Positions 44,448-53,844 of a DNA stretch of 64,000 nucleotides are shown one piece after another. The DNA is taken from positions 1-64,000 of the forward strand of contig CAZIUL010000015.1 of assembly GCA_964542475.1 (NCBI GenBank), written 5' to 3'. A model generated the notes under the pieces. It had not been told where the DNA came from. It ran no database searches and saw only the letters and a program-made list of their open reading frames with translations. Source of the DNA: CAZIUL01 sp964542475 (GTDB lineage: Bacteria > Planctomycetota > B15-G4 > CAYZWU01). Every line of letters starts with the position of its first letter. The first letter of the stretch is position 1. The translations under genes were made by a program, and so were the position numbers.

Positions 44448-45725
44448 ATGGTTCAGATCAACTTTGCGAGGAAGGAGATAAACTGCAAGATAGTCTACTA
44501 CGGGCCGGGCTTGAGCGGGAAGACCACCAACCTTGAGGTGGTACACGAGCGTGCTCCCGAGGAGAACAAAGGTGAATTGACATCCATCTCGACCGACGGC
44601 GACCGTACATTGTTTTTTGATTTCATGCCGTTGGATCTGGGCGAGATCGCCGGGATGCATACGAAGTTCCACATATACACGGTTCCGGGCCAGGTTTATT
44701 ACAACTCAACGCGCAAGCTCGTTCTGCTTGGTGCGGACGGTGTTATTTTCGTCGCTGATTCGTCGCCCGGTGCAATGGAAGCCAACAAGCAATCGTTGGA
44801 GAATCTGGCGGAGAATCTGCTCGAAATGGGCAAGGACATAGCAAAGGTGCCCCTTGTGATTCAGTACAACAAGCGCGACCTTGAAGGGGTTATCGATGTT
44901 GAAACGATGGAAAAGGAGCTGAACAGGTACAACGCTCCTTGTTTTGAAGCTGTAGCAAGTCAGGGAACAGGAGTTTTCCAGACGCTGAAGACGATTTCCT
45001 CGTTGGTGCTCGAATCAATCAATTCCAACGAAAGAAAAGGGAATCTCGGTCCGGCGGAGATTCCCGGCGCAACGGGGATCGCAGATGCGCAGCCGTTGCA
45101 GGAAAAGGCTGCGGAACCTTTCCTCGCTTCGAAACCCAGCCCTGCGCCGACTGCGGAAAAGCATCCGGTGGATTCAGCGGAAGCAGTTCCGATAACGGGT
45201 GTCGGCCCCGGGCAGGAGGCAGTTGGGAAAGGCATGATAGAAAGGAACCATATTCCTTTGCCTCAAGATGTTGTTGCTGCTGGATCGCGGCAGCCGGGGG
45301 GCGGACCGGGGCGGTGCCCGGAAAACGATCTGTCGGCGAAGCCGGTGGCTGAGTTGCAATCGGCTGTTGCGGTTGCGGTGGAGAGCGGGGAGATGCCGGA
45401 TGTGTGGCATGCTACAGAGTCCGTGACCCAACAGGAGCAGCCTGTTCCGCCGGAGGCACCCGTACCTGCGGGAAAGACAAAACCATATCCTGTACACGAA
45501 AGAGATTCTGATCGGGGCCGGGCGTTTCATAACAGCATTCCCTCTCGATATGCGGAACAGTCTGCAAAACCCGCCGGCACGGCTCGTGAGCGCTCCCTTG
45601 TGATTGGTGGGAAGCCGAAAAAGGCGAAGGTAAAGAACAACAACACAGCCATGGGTGTGGTTCTTGTCATTTCGGTGGTTTTGATGCTGGCAGCGGCTGG
45701 AGTTGCGTATTTCCTTATGGTGTAG
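44448..45725 (+). CDS. MglA-type small GTPase with long linker and C-terminal membrane anchor
   Basis: 425 aa from ATG 44448, chosen over 44439 because GGGAGAG sits directly against the latter. The GTPase domain (1-195) has P-loop GPGLSGKTT at 19-27, switch-II TVPGQ at 78-82 (Thr replaces the usual Asp, as in MglA) and NKRD at 141-144. A Pro/Ala/Glu-rich linker of about 205 residues, lacking any evident fold, leads to a basic patch (KPKKAKVK) and a C-terminal membrane helix (about 404-424). MglA proteins are normally about 195 aa and soluble; here the switch appears tethered to the inner membrane. It sits between two roadblock genes. Confidence 0.85.
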   Translation: MVQINFARKEINCKIVYYGPGLSGKTTNLEVVHERAPEENKGELTSISTDGDRTLFFDFMPLDLGEIAGMHTKFHIYTVPGQVYYNSTRKLVLLGADGVIFVADSSPGAMEANKQSLENLAENLLEMGKDIAKVPLVIQYNKRDLEGVIDVETMEKELNRYNAPCFEAVASQGTGVFQTLKTISSLVLESINSNERKGNLGPAEIPGATGIADAQPLQEKAAEPFLASKPSPAPTAEKHPVDSAEAVPITGVGPGQEAVGKGMIERNHIPLPQDVVAAGSRQPGGGPGRCPENDLSAKPVAELQSAVAVAVESGEMPDVWHATESVTQQEQPVPPEAPVPAGKTKPYPVHERDSDRGRAFHNSIPSRYAEQSAKPAGTARERSLVIGGKPKKAKVKNNNTAMGVVLVISVVLMLAAAGVAYFLMV

Positions 45726-45788
45726 AAGATCGGAAATCCCGGGCGACGAGAAGTTACATCGGTATATATAAGGGCTGGAGAGAAGATC

Positions 45789-46304
45789 ATGAATGATATG
45801 GAGCTCAGAGACAGACGCGTGGTGTTTTACGAGAACGACATACAGCAGATCGAGAAGATCATGCAAAAGTTCATCAAGCTCACCAAGGCGAAATGTGTGC
45901 TTCTGGTGGATAAGGACGGGCACATGATAACTCGTGTGGGCGGAGAGATCACTTTCGACCAGGACACCATATCTGCTCTTGTCGCGGGTTCTTTTGCCGC
46001 CACCAAGGAGATGGCCAGGCTTCTGGGGGAAAACGAATTTTCCGCGCTTTATCACCAGGGCCGGAGCGATAACATTCAGCTTTCACTGGTGGGAGATCGC
46101 ACAATTCTTACGGTGATCTTTAACGAGAACACAACCCTTGGGATGATTCGGCTGTATGTTGCTGAGACGGTGCGCAAGCTGCAGGAGCTTTTCATTGAGG
46201 CCGATAAATCCAAGAATGAAAAAAAGCCCGGCGTTGCCGTTACCATCGCAAAGGAGTACAACTCATCCGCCCAGGACAAGCTCGACAGCTTGTTCGATGA
46301 ATGA
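45789..46304 (+). CDS. MglB-like roadblock/LC7 protein
   Basis: 171 aa. Roadblock/LC7 domain (about 20-135; KCVLLVDKDGHMITRVGG near 35-52) with an N-terminal helix and a charged C-terminal tail. In other bacteria MglB is the GAP for MglA; here it follows the tail-anchored GTPase by 63 nt with a GGAGAGAAG ribosome site. Last gene of the five-gene set, ending 2 nt before the convergent radical SAM gene. Confidence 0.88.
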   Translation: MNDMELRDRRVVFYENDIQQIEKIMQKFIKLTKAKCVLLVDKDGHMITRVGGEITFDQDTISALVAGSFAATKEMARLLGENEFSALYHQGRSDNIQLSLVGDRTILTVIFNENTTLGMIRLYVAETVRKLQELFIEADKSKNEKKPGVAVTIAKEYNSSAQDKLDSLFDE

Positions 46305-46306
46305 GC

Positions 46307-47278
46307 TCAATCTTCCTTAGGCGCGTTTCCCCATGATGAAAACACGCCGGGTTTCCACCACGCCCATTCCCTGCAATTCTTGCAGGGAACGGTTTCGATC
46401 TCGCCCGAGGCGTGAGCAGCTCTTAGATCGTTCATTTTTCTGTCCCGCCATGTCCGCATCACGCCGTCACTCACATTGCCCAGGGGATTCGATAGATCAA
46501 AATCCCGGTCGCAGCAGACAAGGCTTCCGTCGCAGAAAACATGGGCGTGGTACCATAGGTTTGGGCATGGATACCGCTTGGCCGGAACCGCAAGGCTGGT
46601 GCCTTGCCGGTTCATTTCGTTGATGCTTTCCACTCTTCCTCCCCAGGAATCGAATGTTTTGATGTTTACTCCCTCGATACCGGGCCTGTTCCATTCCATT
46701 CTGAAACGGTCCGTTTGAGACCTGGTAAGGTCCACGTCGATGATCTGTACCCTGACAGCGACAGGGCATCCGGATTCCATGTTCAAGCGTGTGAACCCAA
46801 GTATGTTCCTTTTAACTTTTTCGAAATCCCCCCCGACACGGATCCGGCTGTAGGTGCTTTCATCTACTCCATCGATGCAGAGGTAGATCCGGGACAGCCC
46901 GGTCTCGATGATCATTTTTGCCCTGTCTTCGTCCAGAAGCATTGCATTTGATGATATTTCGGTGTTCAGGCCGCGTTCGGCCGCGTATGCGATCATGGAC
47001 TCGAGGTTCCGGTTCAAGAGAGGCTCCCCCCAGATGTGTAGAACCGCTGTTTCGGCAAAGGAAGCGGTTTCATTCACAATTTTGCGGAAGAGGCCCGTGT
47101 CCATGTCTTCTTTAGGTCGCTTTGTGATCCCCAGTCCTGTCGGACACTGGGGGCATTCGAGGTTGCACCTGTTCGTGGTTTCAATGTACACGCGGTCAGG
47201 CGGAAGCGAGGGAACAGGAGTTCCACGCTTCCATGCAAGATAGCGCCTTGGCATCGTAAACAGATTTTTCAGGTTCAT
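46307..47278 (-). CDS. Radical SAM/SPASM-domain protein
   Basis: 323 aa. Radical SAM core with C38-x3-C42-x2-C45 (TTNRCNLECPQC) binding the 4Fe-4S cluster, and a C-terminal SPASM-like Cys set (RYPCPNLW, VCCDRDFD, PCKNCREW) for auxiliary clusters. SPASM enzymes usually modify peptides or small metabolites; the substrate is unknown. Its ATG shares one base with the stop of the upstream B12-type radical SAM gene (ATAATG), so the two are coupled. It is the last gene of a glycosyltransferase-containing operon. Confidence 0.9.
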   Translation of the reverse strand: MNLKNLFTMPRRYLAWKRGTPVPSLPPDRVYIETTNRCNLECPQCPTGLGITKRPKEDMDTGLFRKIVNETASFAETAVLHIWGEPLLNRNLESMIAYAAERGLNTEISSNAMLLDEDRAKMIIETGLSRIYLCIDGVDESTYSRIRVGGDFEKVKRNILGFTRLNMESGCPVAVRVQIIDVDLTRSQTDRFRMEWNRPGIEGVNIKTFDSWGGRVESINEMNRQGTSLAVPAKRYPCPNLWYHAHVFCDGSLVCCDRDFDLSNPLGNVSDGVMRTWRDRKMNDLRAAHASGEIETVPCKNCREWAWWKPGVFSSWGNAPKED

Positions 47279-48693
47279 TATCCTGTTCTCTCCACACTCC
47301 GCAAACAGGACATCAGCCTGTACACGAGGTAGGCAGGCAGCCCTGCAAGCGGGCCGAATCTCCGCTTGAAAGCTCCCAGTTCCTTGCGCTTCCGGAAATG
47401 TGCCTGGGCTTTCCGCACCATATATTCGAGCCTTTCATCTTTGATATCAGAGAGGTTGAAAAACGCCCTGACCCCTCCGGCTCCGTCGTCGAAATAGAAA
47501 GCGTTCTGGAAATCATCCGCATCCGGCGCTTTCGATTTTTTCGCGAGTTCATCCCAGAGTTTTGTTCCCGGAAAGGGCGTGGCAAGCGAAAACATGACTT
47601 CGTCCAGGCGGAGGCGGCCGGCAAAGGTCAAGGTTTTGTTGAGTGTTTCTTCCGTGTCACCAGGCAGGCCCGCCATAAAGTAACCTTTAGAGCGTATCCC
47701 GGCGTCCCTGGTCCAGGCGACCGCCCTTTCGACCGCGTCGAGGTCGATTTTTTTGTTTATGCGGTCGAGAATCTCCGGAGAACCGGATTCGATGCCGTAG
47801 TGGATCTGCGAGCATCCAGCGCGTTTCATGACAGCCAGAAGATCGGGCGAGACCGTGTCCACCCGGGCAAGGCACGACCACGAGAGGCCCGGATCCATTC
47901 GGAGGATGCCTTCGCACAGAGCGCGCACCCTTTTCTCTTCCAGCATGAATATGTCATCGCCAAAATATAGATGCCGGGCGTCGTAAGACCGGACGAGGCT
48001 CCTTATCTCCGAAAGAACGCTTTCCGCTGACCGCACCCTGTATTGTTTTCCGAAAACTCCCTTGTAACAGTAGGCGCACGAATACGGGCATCCCCGGCTT
48101 GTCAGCAGCGTATAAACGCGGTCCCCATCATCCGCTCGCAGCTCGTATTTATCGATCTCCATGAGGTCCCGCGCGGGAAAAGGCAGGGTGTCCAGGTCCT
48201 CTATGAGGGCGCGGGGAGGATTCAGTTGCACCCGGTTTTCGATCGAATAGGCGCAACCGTCCACTCCTTCCGCCCAGCCGCCCTCTGACGCGTTGTTGAC
48301 GAGTTCCAGCAAGGTTTTTTCCCCCTCACCGTAAACCACGGCATCCACTCCGCTGCACGCGGCCGCTGAAGCCGGATCCACTGATGGGTGAGGCCCTCCG
48401 AGCACCGTTCTAAGGGAAGGATGTTTTTTCTTGGCCATGCAGGCCACGCGGACCGAGTCTTGGAAGTTGTTCGTGAGGCAGGAGAGGCCGAGGATGTCCG
48501 GGGGGGCATGGTCGAGGATTTGTTCGACAGCTTTTTCCGCGGTCATGCCGGGTGCTAACCCGAAATCCATGACAGTTATCCGGTGGCTGTGCATGTTATC
48601 CTGTCGCAGGTAGGATGCCAGGTAACCCATCCCGAGCGGGGGATAGGAGTTCTTCATGCCGCTCCACGGAACTGCCGCAAGGATTATGTTCAT
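47278..48693 (-). CDS. B12-binding-domain radical SAM protein
   Basis: 471 aa from ATG 48693 (an upstream in-frame TTG is unlikely). The N-terminal cobalamin-binding-like Rossmann domain (about 1-140; PPLGMGYLASYLR, GLSCLTNNFQDSV, VLGGPHPSV) lacks the DxHxxG ligand motif, as is common. The radical SAM domain has C-x3-C-x2-C in SRGCPYSCAYCYKG near 200-213 and HYGIESGSPEIL near 288. Often involved in modification of lipids, sugars or natural products; the target is unknown. It lies 18 nt after the tandem glycosyltransferase gene. Confidence 0.9.
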   Translation of the reverse strand: MNIILAAVPWSGMKNSYPPLGMGYLASYLRQDNMHSHRITVMDFGLAPGMTAEKAVEQILDHAPPDILGLSCLTNNFQDSVRVACMAKKKHPSLRTVLGGPHPSVDPASAAACSGVDAVVYGEGEKTLLELVNNASEGGWAEGVDGCAYSIENRVQLNPPRALIEDLDTLPFPARDLMEIDKYELRADDGDRVYTLLTSRGCPYSCAYCYKGVFGKQYRVRSAESVLSEIRSLVRSYDARHLYFGDDIFMLEEKRVRALCEGILRMDPGLSWSCLARVDTVSPDLLAVMKRAGCSQIHYGIESGSPEILDRINKKIDLDAVERAVAWTRDAGIRSKGYFMAGLPGDTEETLNKTLTFAGRLRLDEVMFSLATPFPGTKLWDELAKKSKAPDADDFQNAFYFDDGAGGVRAFFNLSDIKDERLEYMVRKAQAHFRKRKELGAFKRRFGPLAGLPAYLVYRLMSCLRSVERTG

Positions 48694-48711
48694 CGACTTA
48701 CCCAAAGCAGG

Positions 48712-51153
48712 TTAACCTTTCACTCGATGGTAAGTACTATCGGCATCTTGTACAGACTCTTTGGTTTTCGAAGAGGACCTGTCGAAGCTGATAGCCCGCG
48801 GATGCGCCTCTTGTCCGTTTTGCACGATATGAACAGGGTGCGCGTTGGACCGGGCCCCCAGCCGCGAATAGAAACGAGCGTGTTCCGCTGCTATTCTATC
48901 CCAGGAAAGCGAAAGCGCGAACTCCCTCCCCTTCTTTCCCATTTCCCCGGGATCGAGATCAGCGGATTGTTCGATTGCTTTTTCGATCCCTTCGGGATCG
49001 TCAGGGTTGTACAGAATACCGGCGCCCTCGGGCAGGTATTCGCGCACAAGCCCTTTGTCAGGGGCGATAACCGGTTTTTCGAATGAGAGCGCGAGCATGA
49101 GCACGCCGGACATGTGCATGTCGCTGTAGGGAAGCACCACGAAATCGGAAGCGGCAAGGAAAACGCCGACCTTTTCATCCGGCACGAATCCGGCGTAGAG
49201 ATTCAACCGTTCAGGGCATGGCTTGAACGGCTCCGAGATCTCTTCGACCACAGCTCTGTCAGATACCTTTCCGGCTACTATCCAGGTTATATCCGGTATG
49301 CTTCCGATGCTGGATAGGACGCGGGCGAGCCTTCCCAACCCCTTGTACCGCCTCAGTGTTCCGATAGAAAGGTAAACGGTTTTGTTCTCCGGCAGCCCCA
49401 GCTTTTTACGTGCCTCTGCTTTTGTGAGCATGCTGCCGTAACAATCGGCATAATTACCGTGCCTGATTATGGCGGAAGGCGGGCGCGGTGCCGTTTTGAA
49501 ACGTTTTTCGAGCGCGATCAACGATGCCTTTCCTAGGAGAATCGTGTGCGCTTGAGCGAGCAGGAGGCGGCGCAGCCGGTTGTCGAGCATCGCGTACCTT
49601 TTGTCGTGCGCATTTATGTTGTGTGCGGTCCATACCAACTTGTAGCCCAGCAGACGCGCTGCCTTCAGCCTGGCCATCAGATACAACCATTTCATGATGG
49701 AGTAAGCGCGACCGGGGAACTGAAAATGGCTTTCAGGCCAGTGGATATGGATGATATCCACATATCCTGCGTTTCGAAAGAGCCACATGAAGCTCATGTG
49801 GCCGGGGTCGACGAGCCTGACTTCTGTTTTATCGATCGCTTTGTGAAGCGCGTCGATATAGCGGTTTTCCGGGTTGCGAAATGGAAGAGGTGCAACCACG
49901 GTTTTTTCAGCAAGGGAGCTTATCAGGTCGAGGTAGTCGACGGCTGTTTTGTCCCAGCCCCTGTTGCGCACCAGTTCCCTGCCCATCCAGCCCATTTCTG
50001 AAAGAGCGGCCCTGCCCGGCAGTTTTTCGAAAAGGGAGACCCAGTCTTTGGCGTTGTTGCGGATGAAGAAGCCGTTGACTCCTTGCTTTACCGGGCCTGT
50101 GCCGGTCGGCGCTCCCGCAACCGCGATGGCCCTGCCACCCGCCGCGTACTCCATCAGCTTCAGCGGCGAGTACTGGAACCCGGGAGCGCTGTTGTTGCTT
50201 TCAATCGAATAAGGGGCCACGCAAAGGTCGGACTCTTCGATCTGTTTTACCACCTCTTCAGGGTGAACCCTGCCAAGCAGTCGGACCCGGTCTCCTGGTA
50301 GGGACCGGGCAAGTGCTGACAGTTCCTCGCGCATCGGACCGCTTCCGAGTATCCGGATCTCGGCGTTGCCGTCCCATTCCCTGAACGCGTGCAGAAGAGG
50401 CCTGAGATCGTGGCTGCTGTCCAGGGATCCGGAATACAGCAGGATCAGCCTGCCTTTCGCCGGTGTTTTTTCATGTGGGGCGGTCGACAGGAACCGGCTG
50501 AGGTCAACTCCGTTGGGCACGATTTCCAGGCGCTCTTCAGGAACATTGAATTCGCGGGAGAGCCTGTCCGCCAGGTTCGGGGTTTGAACCACAACGGCCC
50601 TTGCCTTTCGATATATCCTTTTCAGCCTGGCTCTTGAGAGGAGCAGATAAATGAGGCGGAGTAGATCGCCTGGCTTGTTAATGCTCCCCTTCCACGATAT
50701 AGGCCCGTTTTCTTCGATGACCACTAAGCGACCCGCTTTTTCGAACGCACCCGCCAGGATACCGCCGTAACCCCACATCCTTTCAACGAGGATATCGAAA
50801 CGCTCCAGATGCCTGGATAGAAAGGCGAGTGTAAGCCTTTTGTGGGCGTCGTAGCGGAGTGGGTCGATTCCCAGAACGAGCGAGTCGGTTTCCCGGCCGT
50901 TGCAAGGCTCGATTCCGCAGTCACCGAGCAGTTCGACCTCGTACGGGCCGTCAGGAACCGGATCGCCGGCGTGCGCAAACAGCAGGCACAGAGAGACACC
51001 TTTTTTATTGCCAAGCTCACGTGCAAGAGAGAGCACATGCTCCGAAGGGCCGCAGCCGGAGCGGTACACGAGGCCGCAGGCTGCATAGAGAATGCGCAAG
51101 GTGTGCGAGCCGCTTCCTGTTTCCTTTTCTGATGGGGAGACGGTGCAGCTCAT
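48712..51153 (-). CDS. Tandem GT4-GT4 glycosyltransferase fusion
   Basis: 813 aa with two glycosyltransferase family 4-like halves. First half about 20-400 (VPNGVDLSRFL near 216, ILLYSGSLDSSHDL near 235, YSPLKLMEYAAGGRAIAV near 330). Second half about 437-790 (DIIHIHWPESHF near 470, LVWTAHNINAHD near 508, YLSIGTLRRYKGLGR near 600, DFVVLPYSD near 660, EYLPEGAGILYNPDDPEGIEKA near 700). Each half adds a sugar from a nucleotide-sugar donor, so one protein could perform two successive steps. The operon neighbours are a GT2 and two radical SAM proteins. Confidence 0.9.
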   Translation of the reverse strand: MSCTVSPSEKETGSGSHTLRILYAACGLVYRSGCGPSEHVLSLARELGNKKGVSLCLLFAHAGDPVPDGPYEVELLGDCGIEPCNGRETDSLVLGIDPLRYDAHKRLTLAFLSRHLERFDILVERMWGYGGILAGAFEKAGRLVVIEENGPISWKGSINKPGDLLRLIYLLLSRARLKRIYRKARAVVVQTPNLADRLSREFNVPEERLEIVPNGVDLSRFLSTAPHEKTPAKGRLILLYSGSLDSSHDLRPLLHAFREWDGNAEIRILGSGPMREELSALARSLPGDRVRLLGRVHPEEVVKQIEESDLCVAPYSIESNNSAPGFQYSPLKLMEYAAGGRAIAVAGAPTGTGPVKQGVNGFFIRNNAKDWVSLFEKLPGRAALSEMGWMGRELVRNRGWDKTAVDYLDLISSLAEKTVVAPLPFRNPENRYIDALHKAIDKTEVRLVDPGHMSFMWLFRNAGYVDIIHIHWPESHFQFPGRAYSIMKWLYLMARLKAARLLGYKLVWTAHNINAHDKRYAMLDNRLRRLLLAQAHTILLGKASLIALEKRFKTAPRPPSAIIRHGNYADCYGSMLTKAEARKKLGLPENKTVYLSIGTLRRYKGLGRLARVLSSIGSIPDITWIVAGKVSDRAVVEEISEPFKPCPERLNLYAGFVPDEKVGVFLAASDFVVLPYSDMHMSGVLMLALSFEKPVIAPDKGLVREYLPEGAGILYNPDDPEGIEKAIEQSADLDPGEMGKKGREFALSLSWDRIAAEHARFYSRLGARSNAHPVHIVQNGQEAHPRAISFDRSSSKTKESVQDADSTYHRVKG

Positions 51154-51156
51154 GGT

Positions 51157-52086
51157 TCATCCTTTGGTCGTCGCTTTTTCCGAGAGATCGCCCTTGGTGC
51201 TTTCTGCGATGTCCCAGACAGCATGATGCCTTCCTCTGAGGTAATGGTCAAAGGTGCCGAGAACACGGCCTGTTGAAACCAGCAAACATGTCAGGAAAGT
51301 CCAAAAGATGAACTTGGGCTTCCAGGACATGATGCTCATCAGCGCCTTCAAAGCTGAAACCGATCCGGATGTGGATACCTTGTACGCGGTTTTTTGAAGA
51401 AGGTGCAGATGTCCGGCCTGGATTCTGCGGCGTTGTTTCAGGAAATCGTGCAGGTTATCCGGGCCTCGGTTCCTGATGACGGCGTCCGGGCAGTACCGGA
51501 GCTTCAATCCCTTTTGCCTGATGGCGGCTTCGATCGCGGCCTCGTCGACAGCCAGGTCTTCGGGGATCGATTCAACGATGCTTTTGAAGGCCACTGCCTC
51601 GCCGAGTTTTGGATTTACAAGGGCGATCTGATGATGGACGCTCCAGATAAGGTGGCATGCGAATCCAAAAAACGTGTTCTTTTCGTTGACCGGTACCGGT
51701 CTTCCTCCGGTCATTCCCACTTCCTTGTCCAGCAGGGGTTCGAGCAGCTTGCCGACAGCACCGGGTTCGGGGAGCACATCACCGCTTAAAAGAACCACGA
51801 AACTACAGGCGGGATACTCCTTCAAGAAGAGGTTGATCGCCGCGCATTTTCCGTGTCGACGGCTCTGGGTGATCAGCTTTATACGCGGATTTGTTTTGGC
51901 TGCCGCCCTGACCGTTTCATCCGTTTTGTCCGTGGATCCGCTTGAAACCACCACGATCCGGGAGATTTCGATGCCGGGCGCCTGCTCCATGGAGACCCGT
52001 TCGAGGAGAGCTTGGATGTTGCGCTCCTCGTTGTGGGCCATTACAGCCACACAGGCTTCAGAACGGTTGGCTGACATTTTTTCCGT
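51157..52086 (-). CDS. Family 2 glycosyltransferase, membrane-associated
   Basis: About 305-310 aa. I prefer a TTG start at 52086 (GGAGAGGAC 4 nt upstream) or ATG 52074; the frame is open to 52155. GT2 core: VAVMAHNEERNIQALLERV at the N-terminus, VVSSGSTDKTDE, VVLLSGDVLPEPGAV (the D-x-D-like position) and QRRRIQAGH. One or two membrane segments lie near the C-terminus. It makes a processive or single sugar transfer on the cytoplasmic face. First gene of the four-gene minus-strand operon; the next gene begins 4 nt later. Confidence 0.9.
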   Translation of the reverse strand, partial: TEKMSANRSEACVAVMAHNEERNIQALLERVSMEQAPGIEISRIVVVSSGSTDKTDETVRAAAKTNPRIKLITQSRRHGKCAAINLFLKEYPACSFVVLLSGDVLPEPGAVGKLLEPLLDKEVGMTGGRPVPVNEKNTFFGFACHLIWSVHHQIALVNPKLGEAVAFKSIVESIPEDLAVDEAAIEAAIRQKGLKLRYCPDAVIRNRGPDNLHDFLKQRRRIQAGHLHLLQKTAYKVSTSGSVSALKALMSIMSWKPKFIFWTFLTCLLVSTGRVLGTFDHYLRGRHHAVWDIAESTKGDLSEKATTKG

Positions 52087-52374
52087 CAAGTTGTCCTCTC
52101 CGCATCTTTTCTGATGACTGATCCGCCGTGCCTGTCGATAGATGGGAAATGGCATATGATGCTTGAATGATGCTCATTTCCTGGCAAAGTAGCAGTGGTA
52201 TTTATGGGTTGTGGCATGGGGCTTGACTGGTGCTTGCACCGGTTCATCCCTTTCATGCGCGGCATCCCATGAAATAGTCAAAGTGCGCTGCAGACCCGGC
52301 CGTCGTCTACAGCAGGCAAATGCAGCGCTGCTGCGGACCGGGCAGCCGTCGTTTTTTGTTTTTTCTGAGCAACA

Positions 52375-53838
52375 ATGAACAAAATATCAAGAAAAGAGAT
52401 TCTGGTTTTGGCCGGATTGACCGTTATCGCAGCCGTGCTTAGGGTTCACAACCTGGGTGAATGGCCTGTCTTTGGCGACGAGATCAACACTATTGTTGAA
52501 TCCAGAGATCTCACGGACTCCACTGAGTTTACCGGGATGAACCGGTGGACACGCTCGACGAACCCATTGAGCCATCTGCTGATCGCTTTCAGTTTTTCCC
52601 TTTTCGGGCATTCTTTGTTTTCAGCAAGGTTGGTATCCGTTTTTTTCGGGATTCTCGCAATTCCTGTTTTTTTTCTTCTTGTCAGACGTTTGTTCGATAC
52701 AAGGGTCGCGTTCCTGACCGTGCTGTTCATGACCTTTTCACCCAACCTGGTTTTTATATCGGGATATGCCCGTTACAACTCCATGCTTTTCTTCTTTGGG
52801 GGAGTTTCGTTTCTGTTGCTCTTGTCAGGTTTTGCCGAGGGCGGATTGCTACGCCTCATTTCCGGATTCCTGCTTTGCCTGGCCGCGGTTCTTACACATA
52901 TGACCGGTGTGATGGTTCCCGGGGTCTTCGTGTTGGCTGCTGTTGTGTTCGCGATCCTGGTAAAAGCAAAGCGTTTAAGAGTTCTCCTGGCTGTCGGCTT
53001 TGTGGTTGTTCCGTCAGTTGTTCTTGCCGCCCTGTTCAGGGATGATCTTGCGTGGATTTGGAAGGTTGTGGTCGCGAGTTTTTCGGGCACAGGCCTGGTG
53101 GGCTACACACCTTTAAGATTGATCGCTTCAGTAGCTTACAACGACGGCGCACTGTATCTTGTTTTTGCTTTTCTTGCGACGGTTCTAGCGGTCTGGGATA
53201 AGCAGGCTGAAGAGGTCGCAGTAGCCCTTTACTGGTTTTTTCCCTTTGTTCTTGTCGTTGTCGGAAGTGCGTGGTTTTCCACCGGACCACGTTACCTTCA
53301 GTCCGTGATGCCGGGCCTTTACATCATGGCCGCGCTTGGCGTGCAGCCCTGGCTTGCCTGCATCGGCAGGAAATCAAGGATTGCCGAACTGTTTCTGCTT
53401 GGATTCATCGTGGCTGTTCAGGGCCCTCTCCTGGTCTCCAACTGGATGGACGGAGGCCGTTACGATACGACTTCCGCAACCGGTTTCATCATGGAGTGCC
53501 ATGAAGAGGCTAGAGATGAGCCTGTTCTGGCGGAGAGTCACATGATCTATGAGTATCTATCCGGGTACTCGTTGGATGTGCAGGAGCTGCCGGAGACTCT
53601 TTCGGGCTTGATTCAGGAGCTGAAAGGTGTCGAAAGCGCCTTACTGGTGTTTCCGCTTCAAAGGAGGATACCTATCGGTTTTACAGGAGCTGACTACAGG
53701 ATGTGGATCGAAAGAAACTGCCGACTGCTGAGAACATTCGGTTCGAATCGATTCGATTTCATGCGCTACGAGGTAGCTGTTTACAGGTATACAGGAATTC
53801 TAAAACGAGATGAAATGAACGGTCGGTCCGGTGGGTAG
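52375..53838 (+). CDS. GT39/ArnT-like membrane glycosyltransferase
   Basis: 487 aa with about 11-12 membrane segments. The short first extracytoplasmic loop carries the acidic motif FGDEINT near 33-39 expected for lipid-linked-sugar (GT-C, PMT/ArnT) transferases; a soluble C-terminal part begins near 390. It probably transfers a sugar from a polyprenyl-phosphate carrier outside the membrane. It is divergent from the GT2 operon and converges, 6 nt away, on the tiny PEP-CTERM gene. No ribosome site is visible before the ATG. Confidence 0.85.
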   Translation: MNKISRKEILVLAGLTVIAAVLRVHNLGEWPVFGDEINTIVESRDLTDSTEFTGMNRWTRSTNPLSHLLIAFSFSLFGHSLFSARLVSVFFGILAIPVFFLLVRRLFDTRVAFLTVLFMTFSPNLVFISGYARYNSMLFFFGGVSFLLLLSGFAEGGLLRLISGFLLCLAAVLTHMTGVMVPGVFVLAAVVFAILVKAKRLRVLLAVGFVVVPSVVLAALFRDDLAWIWKVVVASFSGTGLVGYTPLRLIASVAYNDGALYLVFAFLATVLAVWDKQAEEVAVALYWFFPFVLVVVGSAWFSTGPRYLQSVMPGLYIMAALGVQPWLACIGRKSRIAELFLLGFIVAVQGPLLVSNWMDGGRYDTTSATGFIMECHEEARDEPVLAESHMIYEYLSGYSLDVQELPETLSGLIQELKGVESALLVFPLQRRIPIGFTGADYRMWIERNCRLLRTFGSNRFDFMRYEVAVYRYTGILKRDEMNGRSGG

Positions 53839-53844
53839 GAAGGG

